DNA of 39,943 nt from positions 1-39,943 of the forward strand of contig CAYVUV010000361.1 in assembly GCA_964455095.1 (NCBI GenBank), read 5' to 3'. Source of the stretch: CAYVUV01 sp964455095. GTDB lineage: Bacteria; Desulfobacterota; Binatia; HRBIN30; CADEER01. The notes below the pieces were generated by a model. The model made no database searches. It worked only from the letters and a program-made list of their open reading frames with translations, and was not told the origin of the DNA. Shown here one piece after another: positions 24,393-32,345 of the stretch. Each line of letters begins with the position of its first letter. Position 1 is the first letter of the stretch. Both the position numbers and the translations under genes were made by a program.

Positions 24393-25199
24393 ATGCGGTT
24401 GCTGTGGTTGCTTCGAAAAGCTGGGTGCTCGTTCGCCGCCAGTCTCGGTGCGGTGCTCATCCTCGGATCAGCCGGTTGTGGCGGTGACGACGAGGCTTCC
24501 GGTCCGACGGGGTCGATCTCGCTACACGCGCTGTGGGAGGGGAGCGCCGACGTGCCGGCTTCGGTGCAGACCGTCGAGGTGCTCGTCCAGAGCGGTAGCC
24601 AAACCATGCGCGAGCTCGTTCCGAGCCAATCGTCGCAGGTGGCGATTGCCGGCGTTCCGCTCGGCGAGGCGACGGTTCGCGTGCGCGGATACGATGTGCG
24701 CCTGAACGGCGTGCCGGACCTCACCACCGTCGCGGTCGCGCCGTCGTTCGCCAGCGCGCCGGTGGAGGTGGAAGTGCGCGGCCGCGGTCAGGCGGATGCC
24801 GGCGAGATCGCGGTGTTGGCGCAGCCGTTCGCGACCAACTTCATCCCGTCTCCCGGCGCCACGTCCGTCGATCCGAATACCGCCGTGGAGCTGCTCATCG
24901 CGACCGCGGTCGGCGACATCGCCGGTGCATCGGTCGAGATCGACATCGACGGGGTGCCGCAAGTCGTCGGTGGCGTCGCCGAAGCGGGTCGAGAGCTGAC
25001 TGCCTGTCGCGACGGCGGATCCAGCCCCTGCGGTTCGGTGGATCGGAATCTGAGCGGCTTTCGCTTCCGCGGATTGGCGGGCGATCTCAGCGCGCTCAGC
25101 ACGGTGGTCGTGCATGTCGGCGCGCAGGATGAAGACGACCCGCCGCGGGTGCTCGACTACGAGTATCAGTTCCAGACGGGAAGCGGCGCCGGCTCCTGA
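24393..25199 (+). CDS. Lipoprotein of unknown function, next to a Slam-like barrel
   Basis: 268 aa from ATG 24393, preceded by a GGGGGG run. The signal peptide ends in a lipobox LGSAGC, with GGDDEASG behind it. The acidic DD after the lipid cysteine may direct it away from the inner membrane. The body is beta-rich, with an AALWEGS-type first strand (HALWEGSADV) and repeated VEVxVRG/VEIDIDG strands that look like Ig-like folds, plus one Cys pair (ACRDGGSSPCGS). I do not recognise the family. It is 39 bases upstream of the TPR-barrel gene, the same order as Slam substrates and their translocators. That makes it a candidate cargo (inference). Confidence 0.72.
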   Translation: MRLLWLLRKAGCSFAASLGAVLILGSAGCGGDDEASGPTGSISLHALWEGSADVPASVQTVEVLVQSGSQTMRELVPSQSSQVAIAGVPLGEATVRVRGYDVRLNGVPDLTTVAVAPSFASAPVEVEVRGRGQADAGEIAVLAQPFATNFIPSPGATSVDPNTAVELLIATAVGDIAGASVEIDIDGVPQVVGGVAEAGRELTACRDGGSSPCGSVDRNLSGFRFRGLAGDLSALSTVVVHVGAQDEDDPPRVLDYEYQFQTGSGAGS

Positions 25200-25238
25200 G
25201 CCGCCGCGCACATCGAGATGCTGAGGGGGACTGGAAAG

Positions 25239-26786
25239 GTGCGAACGAACAATGCCCGGGCGCTGTTTGCGGCGGTGGCGTTGTTCGCCATGGCGTCGCC
25301 GGTGGCGGCCTTCGCCAGCGCCGAGTCGCGAGTGCTCTACGCCAAAGGGTTGGTCCCGTTCCACGCCCAGCGCTGGGCGGAAGCGCAGGCCTTGTTCGAT
25401 CAGGCGGCGAAGGCCGATCCGGAAGACGCGTTGGCGGCATACTACCGCGGGCTCACCTACGCCCGCATGGGCAACACCGACCAGGCGATCGCAGACGTTG
25501 AGCGCGCGCTCGGGCTGCGTCCCGACCTGCCGGGCGCGGCGCTCGACCTCGGCATCTTGTACTTCGAGCGCGGGCAGTACGAGACCGCCGAGCCGTGGTT
25601 GCAGCGCGCGCATCAGCTGCCGTCCGATCGGTTTTCGGCGGCACTATACCTCGGCTTGATGGCCTATCGTCGCGGTGACGATGCCGCGGCGCATGCCCTG
25701 CTGGCCGAGGCCGCCAAGGACCCGGGCGTGCGCGCGACGGCGAGCTATTACGACGGTTTGGCACTGCTCCGCATGGGCGAACGGGATGCCGGCCGCGAGG
25801 CGCTCGCGCGCGCGGCCGGCGCACAGCCCGATGCCGAAGTCGCGCGCGCCGCCCGACAGTACCTCGACAGCGCGGTGACGGCCCCACGGCGCGTCGCCGG
25901 CGCCAAGCCGTGGGGCGTGTACGGCGACCTGGGGTTCGAGTACGACTCGAACGTCGTGCTGGCGCCGAACGACTCGGCGATCGAGGACAGCCGCGGCATC
26001 AGCGACAAGAGCGACGGGCGCAGCGTGCTCGGCGCCGGCGGCTATCTGCGCCTCGCCGATACCGACCAGGTGCGCGCCACGCTCTCGTACGACCTTTCGC
26101 AGAGCATCCATTTCCAGCTGAACGAGTACGACCTGCAAGGGCATCGGGTGCGGCTCGACCTCTCCACCCCGCTGCGTCAGATCCAGGTCGGCATCTCCGG
26201 AGCGTACGATTTCTACCTGCTCGATTTTCACAGCTTCTATCAGCAGGGCGAGGCGATTCCGTGGGTGACGTTCTACGAGGGCGACGTGACGGCCACGCAA
26301 GTGCACTATCGGTTTCGCGGCCGCGACTATCTCCACGACCCATTCGATCCGTATCGCGACTCGTTCAACAACGCCGTCGGCGTGCGGCAGTATTTTCTCC
26401 TCGGGGCAGTCGACCGGGTGTTGAGTATCGGCTACCAGCTCGACGACGAGGATCCGATCTCGACCGACGGCAACGACTTCGAGTACCTCGGGCACGCGAT
26501 CGACTTGAACTTCGAGTTCAACTTGCTCGATTGGGTGAGTGGCGTCGCCGGCTACCAGGTGCGGCTGGACGACTATCAGTTCAAAAACAGCCGCACCGGC
26601 ACTCCCCCGAGCTTCGGCGTGCGCCGTCACGACGTCGATCATCAGGTCGTGGTGCGGCTCGAGCGGCCGCTGACCCCGTATCTGATCGCGGCGGTTGAGT
26701 ATCTGGGCGTTTTCAACACCTCGAACATCGAGCCCTTCGAGTACGACCGGCACATCGTGTCGGCGGGGCTCAGGGTGCAATTCTAA
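25239..26786 (+). CDS. TPR plus outer-membrane beta-barrel protein (Slam/DUF560-like architecture)
   Basis: About 515 aa. The GTG at 25239 is chosen because GAGGGGG lies about ten bases upstream; ATG 25218 has no site. A signal peptide (to about residue 25, FASA) is followed by tetratricopeptide repeats to about 220, such as LAAYYRGLTYARMGNTDQAI and AALDLGILYFERGQYETA. From about 225 the chain becomes amphipathic beta strands beginning GVYGDLGFEYDSNVVLAP and ends in LRVQF, whose final Phe is typical of BAM-inserted barrels. The size and order of parts match surface lipoprotein assembly modulators (Slam), and YDSN is seen at the start of DUF560 barrels. Barrel identity is probable, Slam function is inference. 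It lies between a lipoprotein gene and a FecR-domain gene. Confidence 0.75.
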   Translation: MRTNNARALFAAVALFAMASPVAAFASAESRVLYAKGLVPFHAQRWAEAQALFDQAAKADPEDALAAYYRGLTYARMGNTDQAIADVERALGLRPDLPGAALDLGILYFERGQYETAEPWLQRAHQLPSDRFSAALYLGLMAYRRGDDAAAHALLAEAAKDPGVRATASYYDGLALLRMGERDAGREALARAAGAQPDAEVARAARQYLDSAVTAPRRVAGAKPWGVYGDLGFEYDSNVVLAPNDSAIEDSRGISDKSDGRSVLGAGGYLRLADTDQVRATLSYDLSQSIHFQLNEYDLQGHRVRLDLSTPLRQIQVGISGAYDFYLLDFHSFYQQGEAIPWVTFYEGDVTATQVHYRFRGRDYLHDPFDPYRDSFNNAVGVRQYFLLGAVDRVLSIGYQLDDEDPISTDGNDFEYLGHAIDLNFEFNLLDWVSGVAGYQVRLDDYQFKNSRTGTPPSFGVRRHDVDHQVVVRLERPLTPYLIAAVEYLGVFNTSNIEPFEYDRHIVSAGLRVQF

Positions 26787-26804
26787 CCCTGGTGCGGGGG
26801 CATC

Positions 26805-27716
26805 ATGCGATGTGATTCGATGCGAGCCGGCGCCGGCGCAGTCCTCGGGATTCTCCTCTCGATATCCGTTGCCGCGGCGCAGTCCGAGGTCGGGACGCTG
26901 GTGGCCGCGCTGGGCACGGTGGAGTTGCAACGTGGGGGGAGCGGCGATTGGCGCCCGGCCCTGGTCGGGGCGACCCTCTTTCAGGGCGACCACCTGCGCA
27001 CCAATGCAGCAGCCGCGGCCCAGGTACTCTTTCGCGATGACAGCCTCGTCGGATTGGCGGCTGCCAGTCACCTCGCGATCGAACGCTATGCGGTCGGCGG
27101 CGGCTCGAACGGCTCGCGCTCGCTGTTGCACCTGCTGGACGGGAAGTTGCGGGCGCTCGTCAGTGCGGCGCGCGGGCGCGCGCGCTTCGAAGTGGAGACT
27201 CCGACGGCGGTGGTGCGGATCAAGAGCACCGAGTTCATCGTCATGTACAACGCCAAGGAAGCGTTCACGGAGGTCGTCAGCCTCGAACGCGCGGTCGAAG
27301 TGCAAGGCACGCTCGGTCTGATGGGCCCGGGCGTGGAGGTCGGGGCAGGTCAGATGACGCGCGTTCAGCAGGGCGGCTTCCCGTCACCGCCGCGCGCGGT
27401 CGCCCGCGAGGCGCTGGCCGGGTATCTGCAGGGCATGGAGATCGTCGGCACCGGTAGCCGTGAGAGCCTGGATGTCGGGAACGCCGCGGTCAGCGGATCG
27501 ATACTCGCACCGGGAGATCGTCCCGAGGTCATCACCGGCGGGGCCGCGGTTCCGGGCGCTGCGGCAGGGTCATTTCTGGAATCCGGGATTCCGGCCGGCG
27601 AATCGCTCGCCCACCGCCTCTCCCCCGACCTGCGCACCAATACCCAGTCGATACCGGAATACCGTACCGCCCCGCCCGGCGAACAGCCGAGCGGCGCGGT
27701 CGACGTCGACCTGTAG
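26805..27716 (+). CDS. Exported FecR-domain protein
   Basis: 303 aa. A signal peptide (to about residue 25, VAAAQSE) precedes a FecR domain (about 30-165): VGTLVAALGTVELQRG, GATLFQGDHLRTN, AQVLFRDDSLVGL, then FEVETPTAVVRIKSTEFIV and VSLERAVEVQG. In the iron-dicitrate system FecR relays an outer-membrane signal to a sigma factor. Here there is no transmembrane helix or sigma factor nearby, so this belongs to the many periplasmic FecR proteins of unknown role, often found with TPR or barrel proteins. The C-terminal third (220-303) is Pro/Gly-rich and probably unstructured. ATG 26805 is used; 26820 also keeps the signal. It ends the lipoprotein/barrel/FecR set. Confidence 0.85.
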   Translation: MRCDSMRAGAGAVLGILLSISVAAAQSEVGTLVAALGTVELQRGGSGDWRPALVGATLFQGDHLRTNAAAAAQVLFRDDSLVGLAAASHLAIERYAVGGGSNGSRSLLHLLDGKLRALVSAARGRARFEVETPTAVVRIKSTEFIVMYNAKEAFTEVVSLERAVEVQGTLGLMGPGVEVGAGQMTRVQQGGFPSPPRAVAREALAGYLQGMEIVGTGSRESLDVGNAAVSGSILAPGDRPEVITGGAAVPGAAAGSFLESGIPAGESLAHRLSPDLRTNTQSIPEYRTAPPGEQPSGAVDVDL

Positions 27717-27730
27717 CGGTTGCCTTGCGC

Positions 27731-27788
27731 TTGAGCACGAAAGGCAGGACGCAAACAGGTCCAACAGGCCCCGCGATGGGGCGCTCGA
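27731..27788 (+). other. GEMM-like leader element, low confidence
   Basis: After the FecR stop the strand reads CACGAAAGGCA then GGACGCAAAC then AGGTCC, all recognisable pieces of the cyclic di-GMP-I (GEMM) core. An outer helix can form between TTGAGC (27731-27736) and GCTCGA (27783-27788), with one U-G pair, and a GCCCC/GGGGC hairpin (27769-27773 with 27779-27783) overlaps it by one base. The canonical P2 helix with its GAAA loop between the two core pieces is missing. This is a lookalike or a degenerate copy; only a covariance search would tell. Confidence 0.2.
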
Positions 27789-27820
27789 ACGTCACCGGTT
27801 TTCGTCGTTTGTTGCGTGCC

Positions 27821-27856
27821 GCGGTAATTTTCGCCCGTTCCACATTTTGTTACCGC
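27821..27856. promoter_or_regulatory. Dyad upstream of the response regulator, possible operator
   Basis: GCGGTAA (27821-27827) is repeated in inverted orientation as TTACCGC (27850-27856), separated by 22 bases of unusually AT-rich sequence. It lies about 40 bases upstream of the sigma-54-like promoter. Half-sites two turns apart fit an activator or repressor site. Function is inference. Confidence 0.35.
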
Positions 27857-27891
27857 GCGACAGGCTAAGCGTCTCTGTCTCCCCACTCGGT

Positions 27892-27907
27892 TGGTACGAC
27901 CCGTGCT
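27892..27907 (+). promoter_or_regulatory. Candidate sigma-54 (-24/-12) promoter
   Basis: TGGTACGACCCGTGCT fits the sigma-54 consensus TGGYACRNNNNTTGCW with a single mismatch (GTGC for TTGC). GG and GC are exactly ten bases apart. Transcription would start about 20 bases before the response-regulator ATG at 27938. GAGGG (27921-27925) is a plausible ribosome site. Confidence 0.5.
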
Positions 27908-27937
27908 TTGACTTTCTCGTGAGGGTTCAACGAACGC

Positions 27938-28393
27938 ATGGAGCACGAAGAACGGAAAGAGGTGATTCTGCTGGTCGACGACGAGCAGGACCACTTGATC
28001 ATCACCAGCCGATTTCTCGAGAGCCAGGGCTACGTTTGTCTCTGTGCTGATCGGGGTTGGGATGCGCTGCGAATGCTCTCCGAGCAGCCGGTCGACCTGA
28101 TCCTGCTCGACCTGCATATGCCGGGCATGGACGGATACTGCCTGGCCGAGAACATTCTGACCCACGAGCAGTACCGCCCCATTCCGATCGTTGCCTTCAG
28201 CTGTTACGACCTGACTCGATTCAAGCAGCGCGCGATGCGGGCCGGGATGGCGGACTTCATTCCCAAGCCGGTCGACCGCGCGCGGTTGCTGTCCACCGTG
28301 AAAGACCAGCTGCGGCTGCGCAAACGGTTGTCACGCCTCAGCGCGATCGAGGACGAGCTGGTCGACGTCGCGGCGACCGCAACACCGTCCTGA
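27938..28393 (+). CDS. Single-domain response regulator (CheY-like receiver)
   Basis: 151 aa: a receiver domain (10-125) and a short basic helix tail (126-151), with no output domain. The acidic pair Asp14-Asp15 is in ILLVDDEQDH. The phosphoacceptor Asp58 is in LILLDLHMPGMDG. Ser88 replaces the usual Thr in IVAFSCYD, and Lys110 is in FIPKPVD. All the residues for phosphorylation are therefore present. A cysteine pair VCLC (33-36) is unusual. It probably passes a phosphoryl signal to a partner protein or to chemotaxis/pilus machinery. No kinase is adjacent. A sigma-54-like promoter precedes it, and the gene is otherwise free-standing between FecR and thioredoxin. Confidence 0.93.
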   Translation: MEHEERKEVILLVDDEQDHLIITSRFLESQGYVCLCADRGWDALRMLSEQPVDLILLDLHMPGMDGYCLAENILTHEQYRPIPIVAFSCYDLTRFKQRAMRAGMADFIPKPVDRARLLSTVKDQLRLRKRLSRLSAIEDELVDVAATATPS

Positions 28394-28494
28394 ACCGAGC
28401 GCTCCCGCGGGCGCGTCTCCGCGCCGACCGAACCGCTTCGGCTGAATTGCGCGCAGCGGCTGCGCCTTGAATCGGCGCTACGGCGGCGTTATCG

Positions 28495-28523
28495 TCCTTT
28501 CAATCGGGATTGAACCGAAAGGA
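28495..28523 (+). promoter_or_regulatory. Possible ribosome-site-sequestering hairpin before trxA
   Basis: TCCTTTC (28495-28501) is perfectly complementary to GAAAGGA (28517-28523), which contains most of the thioredoxin Shine-Dalgarno. An alternative, mutually exclusive hairpin TTCAAT/ATTGAA (28499-28504 with 28509-28514) would leave the site free. This is the layout of a simple RNA switch or thermometer. Function is not shown. Confidence 0.3.
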
Positions 28524-28531
28524 GACCGACC

Positions 28532-28858
28532 GTGGCCAATGTCAGCGAAGTCAGCGACGTGTCTTTTGAACAGGAAGTCCTGAAGTCCGAGGTGCCGGTG
28601 CTGATCGACTTCTGGGCCCCGTGGTGCGGGCCGTGCAAGGCGATCGCTCCGGTGGTGGAGCAGTTGGCCGGGGAGTACGTCGGACGTCTCAAGGTCGTCA
28701 AGATGAACGTCGATGACAACCCGCAGACGCCGTCGCGCTACGGCGTACGCGGCATTCCCAACCTGATTCTCTTCAAGGGCGGTGCGCCAGCGGCCCAGAT
28801 CGTCGGGGCGGTCCCGAAGGCGCAGCTGGTCAAGGAAATCGACCGCACCTTGGTGTAG
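28532..28858 (+). CDS. trxA: Thioredoxin
   Basis: 108 aa, the standard length. The active site is WCGPC (Cys32, Cys35), preceded by VLIDFWAP; the cis-proline is Pro75 in GIPNLILF. It is a cytoplasmic dithiol donor for reductases and for protein repair. The start is GTG at 28532, with AAAGGAG (28518-28524) seven bases upstream. It is single and convergent with rodA. Confidence 0.96.
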   Translation: MANVSEVSDVSFEQEVLKSEVPVLIDFWAPWCGPCKAIAPVVEQLAGEYVGRLKVVKMNVDDNPQTPSRYGVRGIPNLILFKGGAPAAQIVGAVPKAQLVKEIDRTLV

Positions 28859-28872
28859 CGACCCTTCTTGCG

Positions 28873-28907
28873 GTGGCGGTCGGCGGTTCACCACCCTCGG
28901 CCGCCAC
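28873..28907. terminator. Probable terminator hairpin between trxA and rodA
   Basis: GTGGCGG (28873-28879) pairs with CCGCCAC (28901-28907), extended by a few weaker pairs. It occupies the 63-base gap between two convergent genes. No clear T-run follows, so the call is tentative. Confidence 0.4.
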
Positions 28908-28921
28908 ACCCTCGGACCTGG

Positions 28922-30025
28922 TCAGAACGTGAAGCGCCGCATGCTCACGTTCATGAGCAAGCCGATCGATGCCATCAACGCAAGCATCGACGATCCGCCG
29001 TAGCTGAGGAACGGCAGCGTGATGCCGACCACCGGCAGCGAGCCACTGGTCATGGCAATGTTGATCACCGCCTGCCAGAAGATCGTTCCGGTCAGGCCGG
29101 CAGCGAGCAGCGCGCCGGCATTGTCGCGCGAGCGGGCGGCGATGACGAAGCCGCGCAGAATCAGCGCGATGTAGAGCGCCAGCAGCGTCACCGAGCCCAG
29201 GAACCCCCATTCCTCGGCAAACACGGAGAAGATGAAATCGGTGTGCTGTTCGGGGAGGAAGTTGAGCTGGTTCTGCGTGCCGTGCAGGTAGCCCTTGCCG
29301 TGTATTTTGCCGGAGCCGATGGCGATTTGAGACTGTCGCACGTGGTACCCGGCCCCGAGCGGGTCGGCGGCGGGGTCGAAGAAGCTGATCAGGCGCTGTT
29401 GCTGGTAGGGCTTGAGGTGCTGCCAGGCGTACGGCATGGCGGGGCCGATCACGAGCGTCGCCAGAATGATCAGGCGCAGTGGCAGGCCGGCGAGCACCAA
29501 CACGGTGAAGGCCGCCAACGCGAGCACGATTACGGTGCCGAGGTCGGGCTGGTGCATGACCAGATAAGCCGGAGGCGCGAGCAGGAGCGCTGGTCCGACC
29601 AGACGGCGCAAGGCGAGGCGAGGTTCGCCCGCCCACCGGTGCAAGTGGCGCGCGAGGACCAGCACCAGCGCGACCTTCATGAACTCCGACGGCTGAATCG
29701 ATACGGGTCCGATGCCGAGCCATCGCCGCGCGCCGCCGCCGGAAATGCCGATCAACGGCACCAGCACGAGCAGAAAGAGCGAGACGCCGTATACCACGTA
29801 CCCGTAGCGGTTGAGCAGCCGGTAGTCGACGGTGAGTGTGGTCACCATGACGCCAAGCCCAAGGGCCAGCCAGCTCGCCTGCCGTACGAGATGAGAGCTC
29901 AGCAGTTGCTCGCCGTTGTAGGTGGCGCTGAGGATGGTCAGCAGGCCGCAACCGACCAGGAGGAGCGCGATGACGAGCAATGGCCACTCGAAGTGAGCGA
30001 CCAGTCGGCGGTCAATTCTGAGCAT
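28922..30025 (-). CDS. rodA: Rod-shape SEDS peptidoglycan glycosyltransferase RodA
   Basis: 367 aa, ten predicted membrane helices. It polymerises lipid II into glycan strands in the elongasome together with PBP2. SEDS hallmarks: GARRWLGIGPVSIQPSEFMK, the MHQPDLGTVIV segment with its catalytic Asp, QNQLNFLPEQHTDFIFSVFAEEWGF and FLSYGGSSM near the end. Start at ATG 30025 (MLRIDRR), overlapping the PBP2 stop by 14 bases. It is the last gene of mreB-mreC-mreD-mrdA-rodA and its overlap with mrdA couples the polymerase to its transpeptidase. Confidence 0.97.
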   Translation of the reverse strand: MLRIDRRLVAHFEWPLLVIALLLVGCGLLTILSATYNGEQLLSSHLVRQASWLALGLGVMVTTLTVDYRLLNRYGYVVYGVSLFLLVLVPLIGISGGGARRWLGIGPVSIQPSEFMKVALVLVLARHLHRWAGEPRLALRRLVGPALLLAPPAYLVMHQPDLGTVIVLALAAFTVLVLAGLPLRLIILATLVIGPAMPYAWQHLKPYQQQRLISFFDPAADPLGAGYHVRQSQIAIGSGKIHGKGYLHGTQNQLNFLPEQHTDFIFSVFAEEWGFLGSVTLLALYIALILRGFVIAARSRDNAGALLAAGLTGTIFWQAVINIAMTSGSLPVVGITLPFLSYGGSSMLALMASIGLLMNVSMRRFTF

Positions 30026-31844
30026 AGCGAACCGGTCCTCGGTCGTCCTGCAGTTGGAAGAAGGCTTCGAGCACTTTGCGCGTGATGGGAGCCGCGACGG
30101 CCCCGCCGCCGCCCTCGGCGTGTTCGACCAGTGTGGCAATCGCGATGGTCGGCTCTTCGGCCGGCGCATAGGCGACGAACCAGGCGTGATCGCGTTGTTT
30201 CCACGGCAGTTTGTCGGCGGTCACGCGCTCGCGCCCGAGCGTGACCACCTGCGAGGTGCCGGTCTTGCCGGCGACGTTGATGTGCGGCAGCTTGGCCCCC
30301 TTGCCGGTGCCGCGGCCGACTACATCTTGCAGCGCCGCCTGAACCTGCGCCAACGCGGTCTCACGCACCGGCAGGCGGCCGAGCTCCTCGGGCGCGAACG
30401 TCTTGACGACCGAACCGTCGGGCGCGTCGATGCGCTGTACGAGCTGCGGGCGATGGCGGATGCCGGTGGCGATCGTCGCCGCCGCCTGCGCCATCTGCAG
30501 GGGCGTTGCCGTCACGTAGCCCTGGCCGATCGACACCGACAACGTCTCGCCAGCGTACCACGGCTGGCCGAAGCGGCGCTTCTTCCACGCCGAGTCCGGC
30601 ACCGTGCCAGCCTTCTCGTGCTCGAACTCCAACCCGCTCGGCAGTCCGAGACCGAAGCTGCGCGCGTAGCGCGCGATGGCCTCGATGCCGAGGCGCTGCC
30701 CCACCTGGTAGAAAAAGACGTCGCAGGAGTTGACCAGTGCTTCGTGCACGTTCATCGACCCGTGGCCGCCCTTGCGCCAACAGCGGAAATCGCGTTGGCC
30801 GAAGTGCAACTTGCCGTTGCAGTGGATGCGCGTGAACGGGTTGATGATGCCCTCTTCGAGCGCCGCGGCGGCCATGATGATCTTGAACGTCGACCCCGGC
30901 GGGTACTGGCCCTGCGTCGCGCGGTCGGTGAGCGGATGGCGCGGGTGGTCGAGCAGCTCCTGCCATTCCGCGGCGCGGATGCCGCGCGTGAAATGGTTGG
31001 GGTCGAACGATGGGTGACTGACGATGGCCAGCAGCTCGCCGCTGCGCGGATCGATGGCGACAATCGACCCGACACGGTCGCCCAACGCCGTCTCGGCGGC
31101 TTGCTGCAGCTCGAGGTCGATCGACAGCACCAGCGTGTTGCCCGGAATGGCCTCTTGTTCCTGCAGCACCCGCAGCTCGCGTCCGAGCGAGTCGACCTCG
31201 ACTTGCTGCCCGCCGTTCACGCCGCGCAGATACGTCTCCCACATGCGTTCCAAACCCGCTTTTCCCACCATGTCGCCGGCGCGATAACGCGGGTCGCGCT
31301 CCAGGTCGGCCTGGTTTGCCTCGCCGACGTAGCCCAGCACGTGCGCCAGCGCCGCGCCGTGCGGGTAGCTGCGGCTCGGCGTGATGCGCAGGCTGACACC
31401 GGGGAGCTCGAGTTGGTGCGTTTCCAGGGCGACGATCTCGTCCCAGTCCAGATCGCGCTTGACGAGGATTTCCTGGAACGGCGGGCGCCCGGTCGCCCGA
31501 TTCAGTATCTCCTTGGTATCGCCCGTGCTCTGCTTGAGAAAGCTCGCCAGGATCTCCACCGTCGATTCGAGATCGCGCGCGTCTTCTGGAACCAGGACGG
31601 CGTCAAAGGACGCCTGACTGTCGATCAGCACGTGGCCGAAGCGGTCCGTCACTCGCCCACGCGTGGCTTGCACGCGGCGCAGCCGGATGCGGTTGTTCTC
31701 CGACAGGGCCGCCATCTCCTCGCCGTGCAGCACTTGCAACGTCCACAACCGAGCGAGCACCAGGAAGAGCCCGAGCATGGCGATGGACGTGCCGATCACC
31801 AGGCGGCGTCGCAGCGCGGGGGAGACCTCGTGTTTGCCGAACAT
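30012..31844 (-). CDS. mrdA: Penicillin-binding protein 2 (elongasome transpeptidase)
   Basis: 610 aa. A short cytoplasmic N-terminus and one membrane helix (16-33) anchor it. The pedestal domain has RGRVTDRFGHVL. The transpeptidase has STFK (catalytic Ser318, Lys321), S373-C-D375 (the SxD variant typical of PBP2) and KTGT in AGKTGTSQV. It crosslinks peptidoglycan during elongation with RodA. It lies three bases after mreD and overlaps rodA. All catalytic motifs are intact. Confidence 0.97.
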   Translation of the reverse strand: MFGKHEVSPALRRRLVIGTSIAMLGLFLVLARLWTLQVLHGEEMAALSENNRIRLRRVQATRGRVTDRFGHVLIDSQASFDAVLVPEDARDLESTVEILASFLKQSTGDTKEILNRATGRPPFQEILVKRDLDWDEIVALETHQLELPGVSLRITPSRSYPHGAALAHVLGYVGEANQADLERDPRYRAGDMVGKAGLERMWETYLRGVNGGQQVEVDSLGRELRVLQEQEAIPGNTLVLSIDLELQQAAETALGDRVGSIVAIDPRSGELLAIVSHPSFDPNHFTRGIRAAEWQELLDHPRHPLTDRATQGQYPPGSTFKIIMAAAALEEGIINPFTRIHCNGKLHFGQRDFRCWRKGGHGSMNVHEALVNSCDVFFYQVGQRLGIEAIARYARSFGLGLPSGLEFEHEKAGTVPDSAWKKRRFGQPWYAGETLSVSIGQGYVTATPLQMAQAAATIATGIRHRPQLVQRIDAPDGSVVKTFAPEELGRLPVRETALAQVQAALQDVVGRGTGKGAKLPHINVAGKTGTSQVVTLGRERVTADKLPWKQRDHAWFVAYAPAEEPTIAIATLVEHAEGGGGAVAAPITRKVLEAFFQLQDDRGPVRYAQN

Positions 31845-31847
31845 CGC

Positions 31848-32345
31848 TCAGCCGGCCTCGCCTTCCTCGCGCAGCCGGAAACCGCTCAACAGCGCAAACA
31901 CCGGTGGGGCGACGGCGGCGGCGAGTACGGCGTGGAGGACGAGGCTCCACAGCACCGTGCTCCAGGAACCCTCGAAGGCCAGAGACACGACCAACAATCC
32001 GACCACCGCAACCGTCTTCACCAGCGACGCCAGAAACACGAGCACCACCTTCGACACCACGTTGTCCACCCAGAGGCGCCGGCAGGTCAAGTAGACGAGC
32101 AGAAAAACCGCGCACATCGCGAAGGAGTTGAGCCCGGCCGCGCTGCCCGACAGGCTGTCCTGGAGGTAGCCGAGCAGAAACGCGCCGACCGCACCGCCGA
32201 CCGTGTGGCGGTACAGGCCGAGATAGACGCACAGGACCAGGAGGATGTCCGGCGCGGCGCCCCCGAACGGGAGGACCGGCAACAGGGTCGTCTGCAGCAA
32301 CACCCCGAACCCGGCCGCGATCGATATCACGGCGAAGGTTCGCAT
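31848..32345 (-). CDS. mreD: Rod-shape-determining protein MreD
   Basis: 165 aa, five or six hydrophobic helices. It has the MreD pattern: MRTFAVISIAAGFGVLLQTT, ILLVLCVYLGLYRHTVGGAVGAFLLGYLQDSLSG-like conserved loop, then LYLTCR-type helices. It is a membrane partner of MreC in the elongasome. Its start ATG shares one base with the mreC stop and it ends three bases before mrdA. The identity rests partly on position between mreC and mrdA. Confidence 0.93.
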   Translation of the reverse strand: MRTFAVISIAAGFGVLLQTTLLPVLPFGGAAPDILLVLCVYLGLYRHTVGGAVGAFLLGYLQDSLSGSAAGLNSFAMCAVFLLVYLTCRRLWVDNVVSKVVLVFLASLVKTVAVVGLLVVSLAFEGSWSTVLWSLVLHAVLAAAVAPPVFALLSGFRLREEGEAG

